Shown: one piece after another, positions 1 through 5,998 of the stretch
How positions within the stretch are numbered: the stretch's first letter is position 1
Layout of the letters: each line of letters starts with the position of its first letter
DNA from: Beijerinckiaceae bacterium
GTDB taxonomy: Bacteria; Pseudomonadota; Alphaproteobacteria; Rhizobiales; Beijerinckiaceae
DNA length: 10,549 nucleotides
Assembly: GCA_947458675.1 (NCBI GenBank)
Contig: CANHAW010000039.1
Coordinates: 1 to 10,549, forward strand
Direction: 5' to 3'
Made by a program: the position numbers and the translations under genes
Notes under the pieces: model-generated
Seen by the model: only the letters and a program-made list of their open reading frames with translations
Told to the model about the DNA's origin: nothing
Database searches by the model: none

Positions 1-1232
1 AGGCCAAGGCCCACCGGATTGCCGACAATGCCCCAGCCGGTTTCCGTCTGCCACCAATGATCGACGACGGGAACGCCCAAAACTTTTTCTGCCCAGGCAA
101 CCGTATCGGGATCGGCGCGCTCGCCGGCGAGGAAAAGCGTGCGCAAAGTTTTGGTCGAATATTTTGTCAAGAATTTCGCGTCCGGATCTTCCTTGCGGAT
201 CGCACGAAAAGCCGTCGGTGCCGTGAAAAGCGCAACCGCGCCATATTCCTCGATGACGCGCCAGAAGGCGCCTGCATCGGGTGTGCCGATCGGCTTGCCT
301 TCATAGACGATGGTCGTCGCGCCATGCAGCAGCGGCGCATAGACAATATAGGAATGCCCCACCACCCAGCCGACATCTGACGCTGACCAGAAAACCTCTC
401 CGGGATTGACGCCGTAGAGATTTTTCATCGTCCAGGCGAGCGCCACCATATGGCCGCCATTGTCGCGCACCACGCCCTTCGGGATACCCGTCGTGCCTGA
501 CGTGTAGAGAATATAGAGCGGATCGGTTGCTTTCACCGGCACGCAGGCGGCGCGTTTGCCGGCGGCTTTTGCATCTTCAACCAGCGAGGTCCAATCGTGA
601 TCGCGGCCTGCGACCATTTCGGCTTTCGCCTGTTCGCGCGCAAAGACAATGACATTTTGCGGCCGCGATGTTGACAGACGGATCGCCTCATCGAGCAGGG
701 GCTTGTAGGCAACCACACGGCCGGGCTCAATGCCGCAGGAGGCGGTGAGCACGAGTTTGGGCTTTGCATCGTCGATGCGTGTGGCCAGTTCCTTGGCCGC
801 AAATCCGCCGAAGACGACGGAATGAATCGCACCGATGCGCGCGCAGGCATACATGGCCGTCAAAGCTTCGGGGATCATCGGCATGTAGACGATGACGCGA
901 TCGCCTTTCTCAATGCCGAAATCCTGCAGCACGGCGGCGAGCGCGCTCACCTCATCGAGCAATTGCGCGTAAGTGATCTTGCGCTTGGAATGGGCAACGG
1001 GGGAATCGTAGATGATGGCCGTCTGGTCGGCGCGCCCGCCCGCCACATGGCGATCGATGGCATTGTGGCAGGTGTTGCAGACCGCATCCGGGAACCAGCG
1101 CCCATAGGGGCCCTGCGTCGCATCGAAAATTTTCTGCGGCGGCTCGATCCAGTCGATGGCCTTGGCTGCATCCGCCCAGAATGCGGCCGGGTCTTTTTGC
1201 CAGGCGCCATAGACTTCGGCGTAAGAACTCAT
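1..1232 (-). CDS. prpE: Propionyl-CoA synthetase (propionate-CoA ligase), C-terminus cut by window edge
   Basis: AMP-forming acyl-CoA ligase that converts propionate, ATP and CoA to propionyl-CoA, AMP and PPi in the cytoplasm. 410 codons are visible; family members have about 630 residues, so the last third, including the C-terminal lid with the catalytic lysine, lies off the left edge. Seen in the translation: an N-terminal block with CNTCHNAIDRHV (residues 52-63), the ATP-binding loop YTSGTTGIPKG (243-253) and the adenylation motif DHWWQTETG (391-399). The CHNAIDRH block and ASCGIEPGRVVAYKPLLDEA (164-183) resemble PrpE rather than acetyl-CoA synthetase Acs, though the two are close relatives and substrate choice is inferred. 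The start is chosen because GGAGGG lies 4 bases before the ATG; another ATG 4 bases upstream is in the wrong frame. It is divergent from the TauE-type gene. No prpBCD genes are visible. Confidence 0.88.
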   Translation of the reverse strand, partial: MSSYAEVYGAWQKDPAAFWADAAKAIDWIEPPQKIFDATQGPYGRWFPDAVCNTCHNAIDRHVAGGRADQTAIIYDSPVAHSKRKITYAQLLDEVSALAAVLQDFGIEKGDRVIVYMPMIPEALTAMYACARIGAIHSVVFGGFAAKELATRIDDAKPKLVLTASCGIEPGRVVAYKPLLDEAIRLSTSRPQNVIVFAREQAKAEMVAGRDHDWTSLVEDAKAAGKRAACVPVKATDPLYILYTSGTTGIPKGVVRDNGGHMVALAWTMKNLYGVNPGEVFWSASDVGWVVGHSYIVYAPLLHGATTIVYEGKPIGTPDAGAFWRVIEEYGAVALFTAPTAFRAIRKEDPDAKFLTKYSTKTLRTLFLAGERADPDTVAWAEKVLGVPVVDHWWQTETGWGIVGNPVGLG

Positions 1233-1292
1233 TCATCCCTCCCCGGAGGCGACATACAGGCCATGACGGCCCGCCAAACGACCCTCTTCTTG

Positions 1293-1302
1293 CGGCCGGC
1301 CG
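1293..1302. promoter_or_regulatory. 10-bp palindrome in the prpE / tauE divergent spacer
   Basis: The 146-base spacer between two divergent start codons must hold the promoters of both genes. It contains a perfect 10-base palindrome, CGGCCGGCCG. I found no convincing -35/-10 pair on either strand. The palindrome could be an operator, but in GC-rich DNA such a string can easily arise by chance. Confidence 0.2.
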
Positions 1303-1378
1303 GACAACATGGCAACGGTCGCATCATTAGCTCTTAGACCTAGCCGGAAGGCGCAAGTCACAGGATGTTCAGCACGCA

Positions 1379-2137
1379 ATGATCACCGACTGGACATTCT
1401 ACCTCGTCGCCTTTCCGGCCGTGGTTCTGCTCGGCCTCTCCAAGGGCGGCTTTTCGGGGCTTGGCATGGCGGCCCTGCCGCTGATGGCGCTGACCATCCC
1501 ACCGCTGCAGGCGGCAGCCATCATCCTGCCGATCCTCATGGTGCAGGATGTGGTCTCGCTCTTTGCCTATCGCAAAATGTGGAACCGGCGCGTGCTGATG
1601 TTTTTCCTGCCCGGCGCGCTGATCGGCACCATCATCGCCACATTTCTGGCAAGCCGCGTCTCAGATGCGATGGTGCAGGCCATTGTTGGCGCCATTGCGG
1701 TCATTTTCGTTCTGAAGCACTGGCTGCACCGCAAGCCTGCCGGCCAGGCGCCGGGAGAAGCGCGCCTGCTGCCCGGCCTCTTCTGGGGATCGATCTGCGG
1801 CTTTACGTCTTTTATCGCCAATGCCGGGGGCGTGCCCTTTCAGGCCTATACGGTGGGCTTGCGCCTGCCGCCTGCCATTTATGCCGCAAGTTCGACGGCT
1901 TTGTTTTTCATTCTCAACTGGATCAAGTTTCTCATCTTCATCTGGCTCGGGCAGGTCTCGGGCGGCAATCTGACCACTTCGGCAACGCTGCTTCCGCTCG
2001 CCATTGTCGCCACTCTGCTCGGCATATGGATGGTGAAGCGGGTCTCGGCGGCGCGCTTCTATCTGATCGTCACCAGCGTCACATTTCTGCTCGGCCTCAA
2101 ACTCATACATGACGGTGCGCGCGGCCTCGGCTTCTGA
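1379..2137 (+). CDS. TauE/SafE family membrane exporter (sulfite/organic anion type)
   Basis: Integral inner-membrane protein of 252 residues, the usual size for the TauE/SafE (formerly DUF81) family, whose studied members export sulfite, sulfoacetate or related anions. Visible signs are the N-terminal loop GLSKGGFSGLGMAALPLM (residues 19-36), typical of the first family repeat, and a second-half counterpart around NAGGVPFQAYTVGL (149-162), separated by a loop rich in charged residues near 113-127. About seven to eight hydrophobic segments can be seen. The substrate cannot be told from sequence. The ribosome site is weak (ACAGGA about 14 bases upstream). A five-codon ATG reading frame at 1365 ends in TGA, overlapping this ATG, so translational coupling from a mini-ORF is possible but unproven. 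It is divergent from prpE and convergent with a YdcH gene 44 bases away. Confidence 0.85.
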   Translation: MITDWTFYLVAFPAVVLLGLSKGGFSGLGMAALPLMALTIPPLQAAAIILPILMVQDVVSLFAYRKMWNRRVLMFFLPGALIGTIIATFLASRVSDAMVQAIVGAIAVIFVLKHWLHRKPAGQAPGEARLLPGLFWGSICGFTSFIANAGGVPFQAYTVGLRLPPAIYAASSTALFFILNWIKFLIFIWLGQVSGGNLTTSATLLPLAIVATLLGIWMVKRVSAARFYLIVTSVTFLLGLKLIHDGARGLGF

Positions 2138-2181
2138 GCCCCGCAGAATTGCAACACGCCATCACAGGCCAACAGATCAGA

Positions 2182-2370
2182 TCAATGAACGAGCGGCCTC
2201 AAATGGCGCGCCCGCAATTTCTCGATCTCGTCTCTCAGCGCCAGTTTACGGCGCTTCAATTCAACGAGACGAAGATCGTCTGCGGAAGGATGAAGCTTTT
2301 CCGTCTCGATCTTTTTTTCGAGCACACGGTGACGCCGCTCGAGTTCCGCGAGATGGTTTTGCATCGACAT
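2182..2370 (-). CDS. YdcH (DUF465) family small coiled-coil protein, copy 1
   Basis: A 62-residue, highly charged, almost wholly helical protein. The core HLAELERRHRVLEKKIETEK (residues 6-25) and LVELKRRKLALRDEIEKLR (35-53) match the DUF465/YdcH pattern of a helical hairpin ending in LKxxKLxLRDEI. Its biochemical role is unknown in general. The start is set by AAAGGA about 10 bases before the ATG; an in-frame ATG two codons later (MQNH) is the alternative. The minus-strand frame stays open upstream as far as 2724, but that part is low-complexity Ser/Arg-rich sequence opposite the second YdcH gene and is not likely to be translated. It is divergent from the paralogue at 2609 and converges on the TauE-type gene. 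Confidence 0.82.
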   Translation of the reverse strand: MSMQNHLAELERRHRVLEKKIETEKLHPSADDLRLVELKRRKLALRDEIEKLRARHLRPLVH

Positions 2371-2608
2371 CGGGCAAATCCTTTCGAGATTGCTGACGTG
2401 GATCGAAGTCTGGCACGAAACAAAAGACTGGCAAGGCCAAAGATCGGCAAGGCTCGATAAAATGCTTTTGTTCGATGTGGCAGAGCAGCAATTGCCGCAA
2501 GGGCATAGAGCCAGCGCTTTCTCTTGCCTGAGCACGAGGGACAGCGCATGATGGTCAGCAATTGACGCAGGGGCCTTCGGCCCAACGTTCGGCTGGAAGT
2601 TTCGGCGC
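2371..2608. other. Divergent spacer between the two YdcH genes
   Basis: This 238-base stretch is the longest gene-free region in the window and lies between two divergent paralogous genes. No open frame in it looks coding. A short GC hairpin, GGGCC-TTC-GGCCC (about 2571-2583), sits 26 bases before the plus-strand start. On the plus strand ATTGAC occurs near 2561 but has no good -10 partner at 17 bases; on the minus strand CTTGCC occurs twice without a good -10. Promoters for both genes must be here or, for the plus-strand gene, inside the leader. Confidence 0.4.
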
Positions 2609-2827
2609 ATGGCCAACAAGTTGACGGATGAGGAACGCGCCGCTTTCGAGGCCGAGGCAAGCCGTTTGCGCGAAGAACATCGCGATCTCGATGCTGCCAT
2701 CGATGCGCTCGAAGAAGTCGGCAAAGGCGATCAATTGCAGATCCAGCGGCTGAAAAAGCGCAAACTGGTGCTCCGCGACCGGCTCACCTTTCTCGACGAT
2801 CTGCTGACGCCCGACATTATCGCCTGA
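2609..2827 (+). CDS. YdcH (DUF465) family small coiled-coil protein, copy 2
   Basis: A 72-residue charged helical protein, paralogous to the minus-strand gene ending at 2182. Seen: EAEASRLREEHRDLDAAIDALEE (residues 14-36, first helix) and LQIQRLKKRKLVLRDRLTFLDDLL (43-66, second helix), the latter carrying the DUF465 hallmark LKKRKLxLRD. Molecular function is not known for the family; a coiled-coil interaction role is only inferred. The start is supported by GGAAG 9 bases before the ATG. It lies 102 bases upstream of purE on the same strand. From memory, a YdcH gene before purEK is a common arrangement in this order, but a separate promoter-like site for purEK argues against strict operon membership. 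Confidence 0.85.
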   Translation: MANKLTDEERAAFEAEASRLREEHRDLDAAIDALEEVGKGDQLQIQRLKKRKLVLRDRLTFLDDLLTPDIIA

Positions 2828-2868
2828 GATGCTCCCCTCCCCCCGGAGCGGAGAAAATACAGGTTCAA

Positions 2869-2897
2869 CTTGCCCTTGCGCTCCGCTTCGTCTATCT
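2869..2897 (+). promoter_or_regulatory. Predicted housekeeping promoter for purEK
   Basis: CTTGCC (2869-2874), a 17-base spacer, then CTATCT (2892-2897). This matches 10 of 12 positions of the rhizobial sigma-70 consensus CTTGAC-N17-CTATAT with exact spacing. Transcription would begin about 25 bases before the purE ATG, leaving room for its GAAGGAG ribosome site. No mapped start is available. Confidence 0.45.
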
Positions 2898-2929
2898 CAA
2901 GCCGCTTCTTTTCGAAGGAGCCGAGCCAA

Positions 2930-3436
2930 ATGGCCAGCACACCAGTCGCCATCATCATGGGCAGCCAGTCCGACTGGGCGACCATGCGCCATGCAGCCGA
3001 CATGCTCGACCGGCTCGGCATTGCCTATGAGGCAAAGATCGTCTCGGCCCATCGCACCCCCGACCGGCTCGTTGCTTTCGCCAAAGGCGCGAAAGCCGCT
3101 GGCTTTCAGGTGATTATTGCCGGTGCCGGCGGCGCCGCCCATCTGCCGGGCATGACGGCCTCCATGACCCCCCTGCCCGTCTTTGGCGTGCCGGTCGAAT
3201 CCAAGGCCCTGTCGGGACAGGATTCGCTTCTCTCCATCGTCCAGATGCCGGCCGGCATTCCTGTCGGCACCCTGGCCATCGGCAAGGCCGGGGCGGCCAA
3301 TGCGGCCCTGCTGGCCGCCGCCGTTCTCGCCTTGCACGACCCGGCACTGGCAGCCCGGCTGGAAAAATTCCGCGCCGATCAGACCGTCTCAGTGGCCGAA
3401 ACCCCGGTCGATGAAGCCGGGACGCCCTCGACATGA
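2930..3436 (+). CDS. purE: N5-carboxyaminoimidazole ribonucleotide mutase (class I PurE)
   Basis: Moves the carboxyl group of N5-CAIR to carbon 4, giving CAIR, in purine synthesis; cytoplasmic, octameric in studied homologues. The 168-residue length fits bacterial class I PurE. Visible motifs: MGSQSDW (residues 10-16, phosphate-binding), SAHRTPDR (39-46) holding the His that corresponds to the catalytic His of E. coli Pur[15 protein letters not shown] (65-78) and [17 protein letters not shown] (102-118). The ATG at 2930 is chosen over one 60 bases upstream because GAAGGAG sits 9 bases before it and homologues begin just before the first strand. The stop overlaps the purK start (ATGA), so PurE and PurK are translationally coupled. 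The presence of PurK means the two-step PurK/PurE route rather than direct CO2 carboxylation. Confidence 0.96.
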   Translation: MASTPVAIIMGSQSDWATMRHAADMLDRLGIAYEAKIVSAHRTPDRLVAFAKGAKAAGFQVIIAGAGGAAHLPGMTASMTPLPVFGVPVESKALSGQDSLLSIVQMPAGIPVGTLAIGKAGAANAALLAAAVLALHDPALAARLEKFRADQTVSVAETPVDEAGTPST

Positions 3437-4518
3437 GCCAGCCGGCCCTGCAGCCCGGAGACACGATCGGCATTCTGGGCTCGGGCCAGCTCGGCCGGAT
3501 GATCGCCATGGCCGCCGCCCGCCTCGGGCTGAAAACCCATATTTATTGCCCCGATCCCGGCCCGGCTTTCGACGTTTGCGCCACTTTTACGCTGGCCGCC
3601 TATGAGGATGAGAAGGCTCTGGCCGCTTTTGCCGATTCAGTGGGCGTCGTGTCCTATGAATTCGAAAATGTGCCGGCCCCCACTGCTGGTTTTCTGGCCG
3701 CGCGCCGCCCTGTGCGACCCGGCGCCCGTGCGCTGGCCATCACGCAGGATCGCTGGGACGAAAAAACCTTTCTCAACGGCCTTGGCATTCCCACCGCACC
3801 TTTTGCCCGCGTCGACAATGTCGCCAGTCTGGAAGCCGCGCTCGAAACGCTGGGGCGTCCGGCAGTCCTGAAGACCCGCCGCTTTGGCTATGACGGCAAG
3901 GGCCAGGCGATCATCCGCGCCGGCGACGATGCCGCATCCGCCTTCAGATCATTGGGCGAACAACCCTGTGTGCTGGAGGGCTTTGTGTCCTTCGCACGTG
4001 AGATTTCCGTTGTCGGCGCCCGCGGTGTCGATGGCTCTTTCGCGGCTTTCGATGTCTGCGAAAACGAACATGAGCATCATATTCTCTCGCGCACCATCGT
4101 GCCGGCGCAGGTGAGCGAAACGACAGCGGCGGCGGCCATCGAGACGACGGGGAAAATTGCCGCGGCTCTGGACTATGTCGGTGTCATCACGGTGGAAATG
4201 TTTCTGGTCGAGGAAAATGGCTCCGACCGGATCGTCATCAATGAAATTGCCCCGCGCGTCCATAATTCCGGCCATTGGACCATCGATGGGGCGGCAACCT
4301 CGCAATTCGAACAGCATGTGCGGGCCATTTGCGGCTGGCCTTTGGGCTCACCGCGCCGCCACGGCCGGATCGAAATGGGCAATCTGATCGGCGCGCAGGC
4401 CGATGCCTGGCCGGAGCTCCTGCGGGAACCCGGCGTGGCCCTTCACCTCTACGGCAAGCATGAGGCGAGGGCGGGCCGAAAAATGGGCCATTGGACACGG
4501 GTTTTGCCGGAAGGCTGA
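3433..4518 (+). CDS. purK: N5-carboxyaminoimidazole ribonucleotide synthase (PurK, ATP-grasp)
   Basis: ATP-dependent carboxylation of AIR with bicarbonate to N5-CAIR, the substrate of PurE encoded just before it. 361 residues, normal for the family. Domains in order: N-terminal Rossmann-like domain with [11 protein letters not shown] (residues 13-23) and YEFENVP (75-81); ATP-grasp domain with the [12 protein letters not shown] loop (147-158), [13 protein letters not shown] (182-193) and the metal/substrate segment [17 protein letters not shown] (270-286); C-terminal subdomain with [14 protein letters not shown] (340-353). The ATG overlaps the purE stop by 4 bases. A small perfect hairpin, AGGCT-GAC-AGCCT at 4512-4524, has the stop codon around its loop but no T-run, so it is not a normal terminator. 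Confidence 0.97.
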   Translation: MSQPALQPGDTIGILGSGQLGRMIAMAAARLGLKTHIYCPDPGPAFDVCATFTLAAYEDEKALAAFADSVGVVSYEFENVPAPTAGFLAARRPVRPGARALAITQDRWDEKTFLNGLGIPTAPFARVDNVASLEAALETLGRPAVLKTRRFGYDGKGQAIIRAGDDAASAFRSLGEQPCVLEGFVSFAREISVVGARGVDGSFAAFDVCENEHEHHILSRTIVPAQVSETTAAAAIETTGKIAAALDYVGVITVEMFLVEENGSDRIVINEIAPRVHNSGHWTIDGAATSQFEQHVRAICGWPLGSPRRHGRIEMGNLIGAQADAWPELLREPGVALHLYGKHEARAGRKMGHWTRVLPEG

Positions 4519-4557
4519 CAGCCTGTGCGAAAATGCCCCTCCGGCGCTCCGCCCCGG

Positions 4558-4586
4558 CTGGACAGGGGCGCGGGCTTCTGCTAATT
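4558..4586 (+). promoter_or_regulatory. Predicted rpsU promoter
   Basis: CTGGAC (4558-4563), 17 bases, CTAATT (4581-4586). It matches 5 of 6 and 4 of 6 positions of the rhizobial consensus CTTGAC-N17-CTATAT at exact spacing. If used, transcription would start near 4593 and the leader of about 95 bases would contain the hairpin at 4602. Confidence 0.35.
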
Positions 4587-4601
4587 CCGGCCCCACGTTG
4601 A

Positions 4602-4633
4602 GATGCGCCGCGTCCTCGCCGCGCATCCTTTTT
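4602..4633 (+). terminator. Hairpin with T-run: purEK terminator or rpsU leader attenuator
   Basis: Perfect 7-bp stem GATGCGC / GCGCATC (4602-4608 with 4621-4627), a 12-base loop, then CTTTTT. It has the form of a modest intrinsic terminator. It may end transcripts from purEK. If the promoter at 4558 is real, it would instead lie inside the rpsU leader and act as an attenuator. The loop is rather long, so strength is uncertain. Confidence 0.5.
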
Positions 4634-4647
4634 CCATTTCGGCTGTT

Positions 4648-4680
4648 CTCGCTTTCGGGCGAGGCCTCTCAAGACAGGAT
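4648..4680 (+). promoter_or_regulatory. rpsU leader hairpin and ribosome-binding site
   Basis: A small hairpin, CTCGC / GCGAG (4648-4652 with 4659-4663), precedes the Shine-Dalgarno core AGGA (4676-4679). The AGGA is 7 bases before the GTG codon, which fixes the S21 start there rather than at the in-frame ATG at 4603. Confidence 0.5.
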
Positions 4681-4686
4681 CTGCTG

Positions 4687-4929
4687 GTGCAAGTTCTCGT
4701 TCGCGACAATAACGTCGACCAGGCCCTCAAGGCGCTCAAGAAGAAGATGCAGCGTGAGGGTATCTTCCGCGAAATGAAGCTCCGCGGCCATTACGAGAAG
4801 CCCTCCGAGAAGCGCGCCCGCGAGCAGGCTGAGGCTGTTCGCCGCGCCCGCAAGCTCGCCCGCAAGAAAATGCAGCGCGAAGGCCTGCTGCCGATGAAGC
4901 CCAAGCCTGTGATGGGCGCCCCGCGCTAA
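4687..4929 (+). CDS. rpsU: 30S ribosomal protein S21, GTG start
   Basis: Small basic protein of the 30S subunit platform that helps mRNA pairing with the 16S 3' end. The 80-residue product begins [20 protein letters not shown] (1-20), followed by [25 protein letters not shown] in pieces (21-45) and a Lys/Arg/Ala-rich helix (46-66), the classic alphaproteobacterial S21 layout. Start codon is GTG: homology begins exactly at this valine codon and AGGA lies 7 bases upstream. The ATG at 4603 would add 28 residues with no S21 similarity and sits inside a hairpin stem. The C-terminal tail [14 protein letters not shown] (67-80) is the variable part. The gene is flanked by a promoter-like site and a strong terminator, so it is probably a single-gene transcript. 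Confidence 0.95.
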   Translation: MQVLVRDNNVDQALKALKKKMQREGIFREMKLRGHYEKPSEKRAREQAEAVRRARKLARKKMQREGLLPMKPKPVMGAPR

Positions 4930-4964
4930 TCGCGGCCCTTCGCTTTTTTCGGCCTGACATATCG

Positions 4965-5002
4965 ACGGCGCCTCCGGACCTCCGGGGGCGCCGTGATTTT
5001 TT
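4965..5002 (+). terminator. Strong intrinsic terminator of rpsU
   Basis: A 13-bp stem (left arm 4965-4977 starting ACGGCGCC, right arm 4982-4994 ending GGCGCCGT, one G-U pair), a 4-base ACCT loop, then GA and six T. This is a textbook rho-independent terminator 35 bases after the rpsU stop. Confidence 0.92.
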
Positions 5003-5018
5003 AACAACTCTTGTTGTT
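5003..5018. repeat. Short inverted repeat just after the rpsU terminator
   Basis: AACAAC-TCTT-GTTGTT, a perfect 6-bp inverted repeat that starts right after the terminator T-run, within the upstream region of the TPR lipoprotein gene. It is AT-rich compared with its surroundings. It might be an operator half-site pair or part of the termination zone; no function can be assigned. Confidence 0.3.
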
Positions 5019-5059
5019 CAATGCGGCGAAAGTTGCCGGCACTACGCCGCTCTCCGCAT

Positions 5060-5077
5060 TTGCGCCATATTGCGCAA
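5060..5077. repeat. Inverted repeat TTGCGC-N6-GCGCAA upstream of the TPR lipoprotein gene
   Basis: Perfect 6-bp arms TTGCGC and GCGCAA separated by CATATT, an 18-base dyad of the size bound by dimeric helix-turn-helix regulators. It lies 50 bases before the preferred start codon of the lipoprotein gene. It could be an operator, a hairpin in the leader, or chance. The TTG that opens the longest frame (5070) falls inside it, which argues against that start. Confidence 0.3.
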
Positions 5078-5126
5078 GCTTGTCGGGGTGCGTCTAATGC
5101 CAGACGGCAGGACACAGGGCTTGAAG

Positions 5127-5990
5127 ATGATTGCTGACGCCATTCCGCATTCCCTATCGCGCGCGCATCTGCGCAAAATCGCAACGGCTGCGGGCCTCGC
5201 CCTTCTGGCAGCGGGCTGCAATACGACGGGCAGCACATTCCGCTCGGCAGGCATTGCCGAGACCGAACAGCGTACCGAAGCCTCGCAGGTCAATATTGCC
5301 TCGCTGAGCGAAGTCGTTACCCGCAATCCGAATGCGCCCGAGCCCTATAATACGCGCGGCGCCGCCTATGCCCGCATCGGCCGCTTTCAGGAAGCCATTG
5401 CCGATTTCAGCGCTGCCATCAAAGTCGATCCCGGCAATGCGGCTGCTTATACAAACCGCGCGCTGGCGCATCGCCAAATGGGCCGCAACGATGCCGCGCT
5501 GGCTGATTTCACATCAGCCGTCAGCGTCAATCCGCGCCATGCGCCTGCCTATCTCGGCCGCGCCAATCTGCTGCGCGCACAGGGCAATCTTGGCGAAGCC
5601 ATGGCCGATCTCGATCAGGCGATCCGCATCAATCCCGAAAGCGCACCGGCCTTTCACGCGCGCGGCCTGATCTGGCAGCGCCAGGGCGACCATGCCCGCG
5701 CCATCACCGATTTCGACAATGCCATCGATCGCGATCCATTTGCCGCCGCACCCTATCAGGCGCGCGGCGCGAGCCTGATCGTTGTGGCGAAATACGATGC
5801 GGCGATTGAGGATTTCAATGCGGCGCTGAATGTCGACAATCGCAATGGCGATGCATGGGCAAGCCTCGGCCTTGCCTATGAGCGACAGGGCAATCGACAG
5901 AAAGCGACTGAATCCTATCAGCGCGCGCTTGTCGTCGATCCCGGCAACCGGATTGCGCGCGAAGGTCAGGCGCGCATCGGTCGCGGCTGA
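5127..5990 (+). CDS. TPR-repeat lipoprotein
   Basis: Predicted secreted lipoprotein of 287 residues made almost wholly of tetratricopeptide repeats. Residues 12-31 form a lipoprotein signal: basic RAHLRK, a hydrophobic stretch, then the lipobox LAAGC with Cys31 as the lipidation site. After a linker (32-70) come six 34-residue TPRs without gaps: 71-104, 105-138, 139-172, 173-206, 207-240 and 241-274, each with the W/Y..A.....G...A...F..A pattern and a DPGN-like turn. TPRs are protein-binding scaffolds; NlpI-like cell-wall roles are possible but not shown. Start choice: ATG at 5127 with AGGG 8 bases upstream; ATG at 5097 and TTG at 5070 are in-frame alternatives giving longer, less usual signal peptides. 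The gene stops at the base adjoining the convergent pyk stop. Confidence 0.85.
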   Translation: MIADAIPHSLSRAHLRKIATAAGLALLAAGCNTTGSTFRSAGIAETEQRTEASQVNIASLSEVVTRNPNAPEPYNTRGAAYARIGRFQEAIADFSAAIKVDPGNAAAYTNRALAHRQMGRNDAALADFTSAVSVNPRHAPAYLGRANLLRAQGNLGEAMADLDQAIRINPESAPAFHARGLIWQRQGDHARAITDFDNAIDRDPFAAAPYQARGASLIVVAKYDAAIEDFNAALNVDNRNGDAWASLGLAYERQGNRQKATESYQRALVVDPGNRIAREGQARIGRG

Positions 5991-5998
5991 TTATTTTT
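5976..5998 (+). terminator. Weak hairpin plus T-run at the lipoprotein / pyk junction
   Basis: ATCGGT (5976-5981) pairs with GCTGAT (5986-5991), with two G-U pairs and a CGCG loop, followed by TATTTTT. It overlaps the stop codons of both convergent genes. It may terminate the plus-strand lipoprotein transcript; on the minus strand no T-run follows. Confidence 0.35.

Noticed and set aside
1309..2112. Plus-strand 267-codon frame overlapping the TauE-type gene
   Set aside because: It lacks hydrophobic segments and family motifs; the frame starting at 1379 encodes the clear membrane protein.
2371..2724. N-terminal extension of the minus-strand YdcH gene
   Set aside because: The added residues are low-complexity and antisense to the second YdcH gene; a good ribosome site supports the start at 2370.
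2835..2853. GC hairpin GCTCC / GGAGC after the second YdcH gene as a terminator
   Set aside because: The stem is only 5 bp with a 9-base loop and has no T-run.
4603..4686. ATG start at 4603 giving an S21 extended by 28 residues
   Set aside because: S21 similarity starts at the GTG at 4687, which has AGGA 7 bases upstream, and the ATG lies in a hairpin stem.
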